A DNA stretch of 12,582 nt from assembly GCA_043798435.1 (NCBI GenBank), contig JAZDOR010000230.1, positions 1 to 12,582 of the forward strand, given 5' to 3'. This DNA is from JAGUXG01 sp043798435. GTDB taxonomy: Bacteria > UBA9089 > UBA9088 > JAGUXG01. The stretch's first letter is position 1; each line of letters opens with the position of its first letter. The translations under genes were made by a program, and so were the position numbers. The notes under the pieces were generated by a model. The model was not told where the DNA came from and did no database searches. It saw nothing but the letters and a program-made list of their open reading frames with translations. Positions 1 to 6,161 of this stretch are shown here, piece by piece.

Positions 1-140
1 AAGGGGGATAAGGAGATACAAGAGATAGGGAGATGATGAAATATCAAAAAGCAGATTTTAGAAGGGCTACAATTAGAATAATATCCCCTTATCTCCTTAA
101 TCTCCATATCCCCTTTTCTTACACTACCTGAACGCTTACA
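1..140. repeat. Truncated palindromic intergenic element, copy 1
   Basis: The left part is purine-rich (GGGGGATA, AGGAGATA and AGGGAGAT units) and the right part, 82-117, is the complementary pyrimidine-rich string (TATCCCC, TATCTCC, AATCTCC). The two can pair as a long imperfect hairpin. The right end is ACTACCTGAACGCTTACA (123-140). A second copy with matching ends lies at about 11393-11542, so this is a dispersed element whose left end is probably cut by the window edge. It has no coding capacity. Function is unknown; a MITE-like or REP-like element is the inference. Confidence 0.7.
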
Positions 141-198
141 AGAAATCAAGGTATGTTAGTAAATATACTTGAAGCCTGATACCTGAACAGGAGAAGGG
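141..198 (+). promoter_or_regulatory. pilP upstream region with Shine-Dalgarno
   Basis: A TATACT box at 164-169 could be a -10 element, but no convincing -35 lies 16-18 bp upstream, so the promoter is weak or absent. CCTGATA followed by CCTGAAC (174-187) is a two-unit heptamer related to the 16-unit array near clpC. AGGAG at 189-193, five bases before the ATG at 199, is a good ribosome binding site and fixes the pilP start. Confidence 0.4.
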
Positions 199-720
199 AT
201 GAAAGCAAAAGAGATCGTTTTAATAATATTTATATTGCTTGTAGGTGCAGGGTGCAAGAAGAAAGAGTTAGAGCAATCTATGGTTGTTCGGCCAATTCTT
301 CCTCCAGTAGAGAAATTTAAGGAGCCAAAACCAGAGATATATGTTTATGAATACTCTGGAAGAAGGGACCCATTTGTGCCGCTTCTTGAGGCGCAAATGG
401 GAAGGATAGCTCCGGGAGAGAAGATGGAAGAGATGGAGGTTGTGATAAAGACAGAAGAAGAAGAGACAAAGACCACAGGACTGGAAACATTTGAGCTTTC
501 TGGGCTTGTCTGGGATACTAAAGGAGAAGTGGGGTTATTGACAGGAGAGAATAAATCTTTTATTTTATTTAATGGGAAACTTTTGAATGAAGAAGGGAAT
601 CCTCTCGAGGATATAAAAGGGGAGAGGAATAAAGATGAAATAGTTTTGACCAAAAAAGATAAGAGCACTACCTTAAAAATTAAGGAAGAAGAGAATAAAG
701 GAGAAGGAGAGGTAAAATGA
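199..720 (+). CDS. pilP: PilP-like type IV pilus assembly lipoprotein
   Basis: This 173-residue protein probably links the inner-membrane PilN/PilO alignment complex to the PilQ secretin across the periplasm. Residues 1-18 are a hydrophobic signal sequence ending at Cys19 in the context LVGAGC. That is a plausible lipobox, although position -3 is Gly rather than Leu/Val. Next comes a Lys/Glu/Pro-rich linker, then GRRDPF (near residue 55), a hallmark of PilP proteins. The C-terminal half (about 98-165, from LSGLVWDTKGEVGLL) has the alternating beta pattern of the PilP homology domain, which contacts secretin N-domains. The length suits the family. The stop overlaps the pilQ start by 4 bp, so the two are translationally coupled. 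pilM, pilN and pilO are not visible, since a repeat element occupies the 198 bp upstream. The call rests on the RDPF motif and the pilQ neighbour. Confidence 0.8.
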   Translation: MKAKEIVLIIFILLVGAGCKKKELEQSMVVRPILPPVEKFKEPKPEIYVYEYSGRRDPFVPLLEAQMGRIAPGEKMEEMEVVIKTEEEETKTTGLETFELSGLVWDTKGEVGLLTGENKSFILFNGKLLNEEGNPLEDIKGERNKDEIVLTKKDKSTTLKIKEEENKGEGEVK

Positions 721-2405
721 AAAAAATATTATTGGTGACAATATTTGGGCTTTTTGGAAGAGATGTTTTGGGGTATCAGATTTTAGAGGTTAGAGCCTAT
801 GATGAAGGGCAGAAGACCTTTGTCAGTATTTTGGCAGGAGAGCAGCCGCAGTATCGGGTTTTTACTATAGATAATCCTGCACTGCTGATTGTTGACCTCT
901 TGAATGCTGAGGAAAAAGGGGCTCGGGTAAAAAATGAGAGTAAAGCTGTCCTTTCTATGCAAGTCTCTCAAAGGATGAATGAGCCAACAAAGATTGCGAG
1001 GGTAGCCATAGAATTGAGACGGGTTTTTCCATATCAGATCCTCACGGACTCAAAACAGGTTATTCTTCAAATAGAGACAGGGGTAAGGGCTATAGAAAAA
1101 ATAGAGGAACCCAAAGAAGAAATATTGACTGAAACACCCCTTTCTTCTGCCCTCCCTCCGCTTGGAAAGATAGAGGATGCAATCATACCTAAAGAACTGG
1201 TAATAGAAAAAGAGCAGGAGGTGGCTACTATATCCCTAAAATTTAAGGATGTGAATCTTCGGGATGCACTTTCTGCCATAGCCAAGAAGATAAAAAGGGA
1301 TATTGTTATTGGCAATAGTATTGAAGGCCATATAACCATGGAGCTGAATGACCTTTCTTGGAAGAAGGCACTTGATATCATTCTTAAAATGTACAACTAT
1401 GAGTGGGTTGAGGAAGGAAATGTAATTCGGGTAGATACAAGGGAAAATCTCATAAAGACCGCTTTATGCACAGAGATTGTTTCGGTAAGCTATGATAAAG
1501 CAGAGAATATGGCTTTGTTAGTTACCCCTCTACTTGACCCTGATGCAGGAGGAAAAGTGAATGTAGACAAGAGGACAAACTCTTTGATTTTTAACACTAC
1601 CCTCTCTAACCTGAAGGAGATAAAAGAGGTGATAAAGAAACTTGATGCACCAACACCTCAAGTAATGATTGAGGTGCAAATGATAGGTATAAAAGAGGAC
1701 CCACAAAGGGCTTTTGGTTTTCAGTGGGGATTAGCCAATCAGACAGGTTATTCCTTTGGTGGCTACGATACAGGAGGAGAACTGAAGGCAGCAGAGGTTG
1801 GAATGGGCATTGGTGGAGCAAAAAATCAACTGACAATAGGTCACATTATGGATACAAAGAGGCTTTTCTTCGCTATCTCAGACTTAGTTACAAAAGAAAA
1901 AGCAAACATTATTGCCTCGCCAAGGGTTACTACAGCAGATAATCAATCAGCAAAAATTTCTATAGGCGATAATGTTCCTTATATGGAAGAAGTACCTAAT
2001 ACGGGTGGCGGCGCTCCGGCTATCCAGGCCAGGTTTATGGATGTGACAACAAATCTTAATATCACCCCAAGGGTCAATCCTGATAAGAGTATCAACTTAG
2101 ATATTGATGTGAGCGATAAGACCGGAGACCTTAAAGCGGTTACTTTTAGAGGAACAACATTTGATGCCCCTAATACCTCCCAGACGAGTGTTAAGACTCA
2201 GGTTCTAATCAATGATGGAGAGACAGTGGTCATCGGTGGATTGATTCAAAGGTCTGATAAGATAACCGAAACCTCTGTTCCATTTCTGTCTGACTTTCCT
2301 TTTATAGGGCAGTTCTTTAGACAGACAAGATCAGGAAGAGCAACCAGTAGGCCTATGAAGCAAGAGGTGATCATCTTCATCACGCCGCATATTATCAATA
2401 GGTAA
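717..2405 (+). CDS. pilQ: Type IV pilus secretin PilQ
   Basis: This 562-residue outer-membrane secretin forms the multimeric channel through which the pilus fibre exits. After a short signal sequence (about 1-19) there is an AMIN-type beta domain (about 20-120), a Pro/Glu-rich linker (125-165), an STN/N0 domain (about 170-240, LRDALSAIAKKIKRDIVIG), an N1/KH-like domain (about 250-312, with NVDKRTNSLIF), and the secretin pore domain (about 315-562). Pore signatures are MIEVQM, FGFQWG, ANIIASPRVTT (396-406), ISIGDNVPY (415-422) and the classic C-terminal GETVVIGGLIQ plus VPFLSDFPFIGQFF (501-534), ending EVIIFITPHI. The protein is shorter than proteobacterial PilQ because it has a single AMIN domain. 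The ATG overlaps the pilP TGA (ATGA at 717-720), and AAGGAGAGG at 704-712 is the ribosome binding site. Pilus use (motility, adhesion or DNA uptake) cannot be told from this window. Confidence 0.93.
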   Translation: MKKILLVTIFGLFGRDVLGYQILEVRAYDEGQKTFVSILAGEQPQYRVFTIDNPALLIVDLLNAEEKGARVKNESKAVLSMQVSQRMNEPTKIARVAIELRRVFPYQILTDSKQVILQIETGVRAIEKIEEPKEEILTETPLSSALPPLGKIEDAIIPKELVIEKEQEVATISLKFKDVNLRDALSAIAKKIKRDIVIGNSIEGHITMELNDLSWKKALDIILKMYNYEWVEEGNVIRVDTRENLIKTALCTEIVSVSYDKAENMALLVTPLLDPDAGGKVNVDKRTNSLIFNTTLSNLKEIKEVIKKLDAPTPQVMIEVQMIGIKEDPQRAFGFQWGLANQTGYSFGGYDTGGELKAAEVGMGIGGAKNQLTIGHIMDTKRLFFAISDLVTKEKANIIASPRVTTADNQSAKISIGDNVPYMEEVPNTGGGAPAIQARFMDVTTNLNITPRVNPDKSINLDIDVSDKTGDLKAVTFRGTTFDAPNTSQTSVKTQVLINDGETVVIGGLIQRSDKITETSVPFLSDFPFIGQFFRQTRSGRATSRPMKQEVIIFITPHIINR

Positions 2406-2419
2406 AAAGGGGTGTAATG

Positions 2420-2565
2420 AAGGGGAAAGAGGAGAAAGATGGGACGCAGATTAACGCTGATTTACAAGATAAGAATTAAATAAGAATCTTTTGTAATCCT
2501 GAAAAATCCTGAAAATCTGCGTTCTAATTCTTCTCCGTTTTTCCATCTTCCCCCTTTCTCCTTTT
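2420..2565. repeat. Long imperfect inverted repeat between convergent pilQ and tyrS
   Basis: Left arm 2420-2452 (purine-rich, ending ACGCAGATT at 2444-2452) pairs with right arm 2514-2565 (AATCTGCGT at 2514-2522, then CCATCTTCCCCC from 2543). Inner segments around 2459-2470 and 2487-2499 (GATTTACAAGAT and ATCTTTTGTAATC) also pair. The right arm ends two bases from the tyrS stop codon, so a hairpin here could end transcription from both sides. ACGCAGATTAACGCTGATTT resembles a widespread class of intergenic repeats in uncultured bacteria (from memory). No clean GC-stem plus T-run terminator is present. Confidence 0.6.
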
Positions 2566-2567
2566 AT

Positions 2568-3725
2568 TTACGCAAATTTTATTCTCAAAAACCTTTTCTT
2601 TCCAACCTTAAGGAGGCCAGGTTTTGAAATGAGGCAATCTAAATCTTTTACCTTCTTTCCATCAATACTTACCGCACCCTGTGAGATTAGCCTTCTTGCC
2701 TCACTCTTTGTTGAAGAAAGCCCTGATTGATGGATGAGGTCTATAGCTCCAATAGGTTTATTTATCAGATACTCTGGTGCATCTTCTCCTAAAATCTCTC
2801 GGTGCGAGAAGAGCCTCTTAAACCTCAGCTTTGCTTCCTCTGCCTCCACTTTTCCGTGGTAGAGGCTGGTGATGCGAAAAGCAAGCTCCTCTTTTGCCTT
2901 CATCGGGTGCAGATTTCCGCTCTCTATCTCCTTTTCTATTCTCTTTTCATCTTCATCTGTCAAAAGTTGGTAGTATCTTATCATTAAGGCATCTGAGATA
3001 GACATTATCTTTCCAAAGATAGAATCTGCTGTCTCTGTGATGCCGATGTAATTGCCATAGCTCTTGCTCATCTTCATCTTGCCGTCCGTACCCTCTAAAA
3101 GTGGCATAGTCACCACAACCTGAGGCTTTTTGCCATAAGAGGCTTGGATTGTCCGACCCAAGAGCAAGTTGAACTTTTGATCAGAGCCACCTATTTCTAT
3201 ATCAGCATCAACGACCACAGAGTCATAAGCCTGAAGCAGGGGATAGAGGAACTCTGAAATGGCTATAGGCTTTTCGTCTTTATATCGTAGAGAAAAATCA
3301 TCCCTTTCAAGCATTCTGGCTACTGTCCAAAGAGAGGTCAACTTAAGTATCTCCGCCAAATCCATCTTAGAAAACCAGGAGGAGTTATATAAGACCTCTG
3401 TTCTCTCCGGGTCCAATATCTTGAACGCCTGCTCTTTATAAGTAGCTGCATTTTTGGAAACCTCTAAGGCAGATAAAGGCTCCCTTGTCTTTGTTCTGCC
3501 AGATGGGTCACCTATCATAGCAGTAAAATCTCCGATAATAAAGATGACCTTGCAGCCTGCATCTTGAAACTGGCGAAGCTTTCTAAGGATAATAGTATGA
3601 CCCAAGTGAATATCTGGTGCTGTAGGGTCTGCACCAAATTTTACCCTGGGTTCCTTCTTTTGACAAAGAAGTCTATCAAACTCCTCTTCCGTAATTATTT
3701 CTGTAAGATTTCTTTTTATCTCCAT
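2568..3725 (-). CDS. tyrS: Tyrosyl-tRNA synthetase (TyrZ-type)
   Basis: Charges tRNA-Tyr with tyrosine using ATP in the cytoplasm; class Ic synthetase. Counting from the ATG at 3725 (385 residues), the N-terminal Rossmann domain begins KFGADPTAPDIHLGHT, where HLGH is the HIGH motif, followed by GDFTAMIGDPSGR. SDQKFNLLLGR lines the tyrosine site and KMSKS is the second ATP-binding signature. An S4 RNA-binding domain closes the protein (GLSSTKSEARRLISQGAVSIDGKKV). PSGR and KMSKS mark the TyrZ branch rather than the E. coli-like TyrS branch. The frame stays open upstream to a TTG at 3773 (401 residues), but that TTG has no properly spaced ribosome site, and an extended -10 promoter lies at 3744-3749 inside the extension, so ATG 3725 is preferred. 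No Shine-Dalgarno precedes this ATG. The gene is monocistronic and convergent with pilQ. Confidence 0.93.
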   Translation of the reverse strand: MEIKRNLTEIITEEEFDRLLCQKKEPRVKFGADPTAPDIHLGHTIILRKLRQFQDAGCKVIFIIGDFTAMIGDPSGRTKTREPLSALEVSKNAATYKEQAFKILDPERTEVLYNSSWFSKMDLAEILKLTSLWTVARMLERDDFSLRYKDEKPIAISEFLYPLLQAYDSVVVDADIEIGGSDQKFNLLLGRTIQASYGKKPQVVVTMPLLEGTDGKMKMSKSYGNYIGITETADSIFGKIMSISDALMIRYYQLLTDEDEKRIEKEIESGNLHPMKAKEELAFRITSLYHGKVEAEEAKLRFKRLFSHREILGEDAPEYLINKPIGAIDLIHQSGLSSTKSEARRLISQGAVSIDGKKVKDLDCLISKPGLLKVGKKRFLRIKFA

Positions 3726-3743
3726 GGCTATGTCTGTTTGTTT

Positions 3744-3773
3744 ATTATAGCAAGATGCTGCGGAAAGAAGCAA
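3744..3773 (-). promoter_or_regulatory. tyrS promoter with extended -10
   Basis: On the minus strand TGCTATAAT (3752 to 3744) is a perfect extended -10. TTGCTT (3773 to 3768), 18 bp upstream, is a weak -35. Transcription should begin about 11-12 nt before the ATG at 3725, leaving a very short leader with no room for a T-box. This is the main argument against the longer tyrS reading frame, because the promoter would then lie inside the coding region. Confidence 0.55.
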
Positions 3774-4168
3774 TCCTAAGTTTCGTTCATGTTAAGCCAA
3801 TTTAGAAATGTCCTGTTTTTATGTTTGTAGCTTTTCTTGTTGATACCTAAATTTGACACTTATGATTTAGATTTTCTGGGATGGTTCACCTTTGTTTGAA
3901 ATCTTGCGGAATAAAAGATAGAGCAATTTTAACCACAAAGTTCTCAAAGAAAGCACAAAGCACAGAGAAGAATGATTGAAGATGAAGGATTAATTATAAA
4001 TCTTCTCTGAACTTTGTGAATTTACTTCGTGGACTTTGTGGTTATCAAAAAAATCATAGGGAAAAGGCTGAAAATGAACCGTCCCCTAAAAATTATAAAC
4101 CCTTTTTTCTTTGTGTCCTCTGCGATTTCCTTTGCGCCCTCTGCGGTTAATATTCACTTGTATGCTTA
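3774..4168. other. Gene-free, repeat-rich spacer between tyrS and trpD
   Basis: About 395 bp without a credible gene. Near 3878-3888 is GGGATGGTTCA and at 4075-4086 its inverted near-copy TGAACCGTCCCC, which bracket an inner hairpin element (3930-4044). Bases 4108-4148 hold a lone pyrimidine-rich half-repeat (CTTTGTGTCCTCTGCG, CTTTGCGCCCTCTGCGG) next to the trpD stop. Bases 3774-3870 are AT-rich and nothing recognisable was seen. No T-box leader or tRNA was found. Confidence 0.6.
3930..4044. repeat. Palindromic ACCACAAAG hairpin element
   Basis: TAACCACAAAGT (3930-3941) pairs exactly with ACTTTGTGGTTA (4033-4044). Inside, CAAAGCACAGAGAAGA (about 3956-3971) pairs with TCTTCTCTGAACTTTG (4001-4016) around a small internal loop. 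The result is a 115-bp near-perfect hairpin. Elements with these ACCACAAAG ends are common in intergenic DNA of uncultured bacteria (from memory); the mechanism is unknown. Confidence 0.7.
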
Positions 4169-5176
4169 CTAAAATCCTCCTTTTCTGAGCTTGTTCAGTA
4201 TTTCTAAAGAAGACCCAGAATCTATTGAGCTTTTTGCCATCTCTATTCCTTCCAAGATGTTAGAGGTTTTTCTTGCAGAATATAAGGCAAGTCCTGCATT
4301 TAACAGGACAGCATCCCTTTTGGCACCTTTTTCTTCTCCACTGAGTATTGCCTCAGCTATCCTTGCATTTTCAGAAACTTCCCCTCCCTTTATTTCAGAT
4401 AGAGTTGCCCTTTTTAGTCCAAAATCCTCAGGTGCTATGGTATAAATTTTGATTTTATCTTGATATAGCTCAGCTACAGTAGTCTCGGATGTGATAGATG
4501 CCTCGTCTAAACCATCTGCTCCATGGACAACCAAACAAGATACAGAGCCAAGCATCTTTAAGACTTGAGCTAATCTGAGACAGAGTTTTTCGTCATATAC
4601 TCCAAGCAACTGATACTTTGCCCCGGCTGGGTTTGTCAGTGGTCCAAGGATATTGAAGATTGTTCTGATGCCAATCTCCTTTCTTGGGCCAATAGCATGC
4701 TTCATTGCTGGATGAAGCAACGGGGCAAAGAGAAAAACAAAGCCTATCTCAGAAAGGCACGCCTCCATCTGCTCCTTTGTCAGTTCAATTTTTACGCCAA
4801 GTCCTTCTAAAAGGTCTGCACTTCCACATTTAGATGAGACAGACCTATTCCCATGTTTGGCTACAGGAAGACCAGCTCCAGCCACAACAAAAGCAGAGAC
4901 TGTAGAGATATTGAAGGTGTGTAATCTATCCCCTCCTGTGCCGCAGGTGTCAATCACATCTTCTCCTGCCTCAATCTTTATAGCCTTCTCCCTCATGGCC
5001 AGGGCAGAACCCGCAATCTCCTCGTCTGTCTCTCCCTTCATCCGCAAAGCTGTGATATAGGCTGAAATCTGGGCAGGTGTGCATTCACCCGTCATTATTT
5101 CTGCCATCACCCCTTTTGCCTCATCAAACCCCAAACTTTGCCCTTCAATAACCCTTGAAATAGCTTCTTTTATCAT
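4169..5176 (-). CDS. trpD: Anthranilate phosphoribosyltransferase
   Basis: Transfers the phosphoribosyl group of PRPP to anthranilate, the second step of tryptophan synthesis after anthranilate synthase. It is a cytoplasmic enzyme, normally a homodimer. The 335-residue length is that of stand-alone TrpD. Visible motifs are the helical N-terminal domain (1-70), the PRPP glycine loop DTCGTGGD (76-83), FNIST, KHGNRSVSSKCGSADLL (107-123), GPRKEIGIRTIFNILGPLTNP (163-183, with Arg165 at the anthranilate site) and HGADGLDE (218-225), whose Asp224-Glu225 bind metal. AAGGAG (5186 to 5181 on the minus strand), four bases before the ATG, fixes the start. It lies 37 bp after hepT on the same strand and may be cotranscribed with it. 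No other trp gene is in the window. Confidence 0.95.
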   Translation of the reverse strand: MIKEAISRVIEGQSLGFDEAKGVMAEIMTGECTPAQISAYITALRMKGETDEEIAGSALAMREKAIKIEAGEDVIDTCGTGGDRLHTFNISTVSAFVVAGAGLPVAKHGNRSVSSKCGSADLLEGLGVKIELTKEQMEACLSEIGFVFLFAPLLHPAMKHAIGPRKEIGIRTIFNILGPLTNPAGAKYQLLGVYDEKLCLRLAQVLKMLGSVSCLVVHGADGLDEASITSETTVAELYQDKIKIYTIAPEDFGLKRATLSEIKGGEVSENARIAEAILSGEEKGAKRDAVLLNAGLALYSARKTSNILEGIEMAKSSIDSGSSLEILNKLRKGGF

Positions 5177-5213
5177 TTTTCTCCTTGCCCTTGACGAAAA
5201 TCTTTGTAGTTTC

Positions 5214-5624
5214 TTACGAAAACTCCTTTACAATACAGTCCGAAAACGCTAACAGATCATCAAGTCCGGTTTTTATTATTGCTTCAATGATTTCTATTCT
5301 CAGCTTCTGGTATTCGTGTATGGCAATGTTTCTAAAACCGACCATGCTACTCATCTTTTCTTTAAGCTGAACAGGGATTACTTGTTTTCTGACAAGCAGA
5401 GAAAAACTTTCCGCGCTGCTGGTTGGAATACCAATTTTGCGGGTCTTTATAACATAATTTGCCAGGTCAATAGCCAGCTCGCAGGCACGGGTGATATTCA
5501 GAATCGCTGCATCCTGGCGTGAGTAATCACTTTGGAAATCTACACCCGCCAAATGATATTCCTCACGCGCTCGTTCAATGCACCGGTGAATACTCTGCAC
5601 CTTATCAATAACAATGTCATTCAT
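5214..5624 (-). CDS. hepT: HepT-like HEPN toxin (DUF86)
   Basis: A 136-residue all-helical HEPN-domain protein, predicted to be the toxin of a type VII toxin-antitoxin pair. Characterised HepT proteins are RNases of the R-x4-6-H family. The catalytic signature is intact: Arg98-x4-His103-x-Tyr105 in the string FRNIAIHEY. Tyr105 corresponds to the tyrosine that MntA modifies with AMP in the Shewanella HepT/MntA system, which silences the toxin. The early part (RACELAIDLANYVI, 46-59) matches the DUF86 helix that packs the dimer. The ATG overlaps the mntA stop by 4 bp (ATGA at 5624-5621), so translation is coupled and the antitoxin is made first. trpD follows 37 bp downstream. Motifs and order make the call strong; toxicity itself is inferred. 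Confidence 0.9.
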   Translation of the reverse strand: MNDIVIDKVQSIHRCIERAREEYHLAGVDFQSDYSRQDAAILNITRACELAIDLANYVIKTRKIGIPTSSAESFSLLVRKQVIPVQLKEKMSSMVGFRNIAIHEYQKLRIEIIEAIIKTGLDDLLAFSDCIVKEFS

Positions 5625-6034
5625 ACATTATATGCCCTGCCTGTTTGCCAAAATTCATCCAGAATTTGTTGTCGTTCCTCATTAAGTTTTTGATAAAATG
5701 AGAGCACCAACATCTCAAATTCATCTGCCGCATAGCTATCTTGACAAAAAAATCTGCGATCTGCTGTTGTAATCTCCTTTTGAAATACAGTGGAAACCCG
5801 GCGGAGATTGATTAAATCCACATCCTTGCCAAGCAATTGTTCAAGGGTTGTGTGTAGTTTGTTCATAGCAAAGCTACCCACTTGTTTTGCTTCCTTTGGC
5901 GGCAACAGCACAGCAATATCCACATCACTCTCTGGCCACTCCTTCTCAGTGCCGTAGGTTCCGAAAAGATACATAGCCTGCGTATTGGGGTAATGAGTAA
6001 GAATCGTTTGGATAATCTTGTCGCACTCGTTCAT
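5621..6034 (-). CDS. mntA: MntA-like nucleotidyltransferase antitoxin
   Basis: A 137-residue minimal nucleotidyltransferase, predicted to neutralise HepT by transferring AMP to its tyrosine (known for MntA of Shewanella, inferred here). The active-site pattern is G25-T26-x10-D37-V-D39 (LFGTYGTEKEWPESDVDIAV), with a third acid at Asp73 in DVDLINL. The family consensus starts Gly-Ser; this copy has Gly-Thr, a conservative change that keeps a hydroxyl group. The C-terminal helices (residues 104-137) are typical of the MNT partner rather than of the longer Kanamycin-type enzymes. A promoter sits directly upstream and the leader is about 9 nt, with only a weak ribosome site. It is the first gene of the mntA-hepT unit. 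Confidence 0.9.
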   Translation of the reverse strand: MNECDKIIQTILTHYPNTQAMYLFGTYGTEKEWPESDVDIAVLLPPKEAKQVGSFAMNKLHTTLEQLLGKDVDLINLRRVSTVFQKEITTADRRFFCQDSYAADEFEMLVLSFYQKLNEERQQILDEFWQTGRAYNV

Positions 6035-6049
6035 ATCGTCATCTCAATT

Positions 6050-6078
6050 ATTATAACACTTTAGCCATCTTCCGTAAA
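6050..6078 (-). promoter_or_regulatory. mntA-hepT promoter
   Basis: On the minus strand TTTACG (6078 to 6073) lies 17 bp from a perfect TATAAT (6055 to 6050). The mntA ATG is only 15 nt past the -10, so the leader would be about 8-9 nt. The promoter overlaps copy A of the 34-bp dispersed repeat (6053-6086), so repeat sequence supplies part of the promoter. Confidence 0.55.
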
Positions 6079-6086
6079 GACCAACC
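6053..6086 (+). repeat. 34-bp dispersed repeat, copy A
   Basis: Starts ATAACACTTTAGCCATCT and ends GTAAAGACCAACC. It matches 26 of 34 positions of copy B at 9875-9908, with no gaps. Here it lies upstream of the divergently read mntA and overlaps its promoter. Function is unknown. Confidence 0.65.
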
Positions 6087-6126
6087 ACAGAAAGACATCA
6101 TTTCAAATTTAGCATTTTAATAAAAT

Positions 6127-6151
6127 CAATTTGCAATTTGCAATTTACAAT
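6127..6151 (+). repeat. CAATTTG heptamer array
   Basis: CAATTTG, CAATTTG, CAATTTA, then CAAT: 3.5 tandem units of 7 bp, 11 bases past the clpC stop codon. This is one of several unrelated 7-bp arrays in the intergenic regions of this window. Confidence 0.6.
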
Positions 6152-6161
6152 GATTTCCTTC

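Noticed and set aside
345..1836. Minus-strand ORFs opposite pilP and pilQ, including ones of 107 and 109 codons
   Set aside because: They are Ser/Phe/Pro-rich antisense shadows of confidently identified genes, with no start signals or domains.
3726..4168. T-box leader for tyrS or a trp attenuator
   Set aside because: The tyrS promoter lies about 20 bp from its ATG, leaving no leader. The upstream hairpins are dispersed repeats, and no T-box core sequence or Trp-rich leader peptide was seen.
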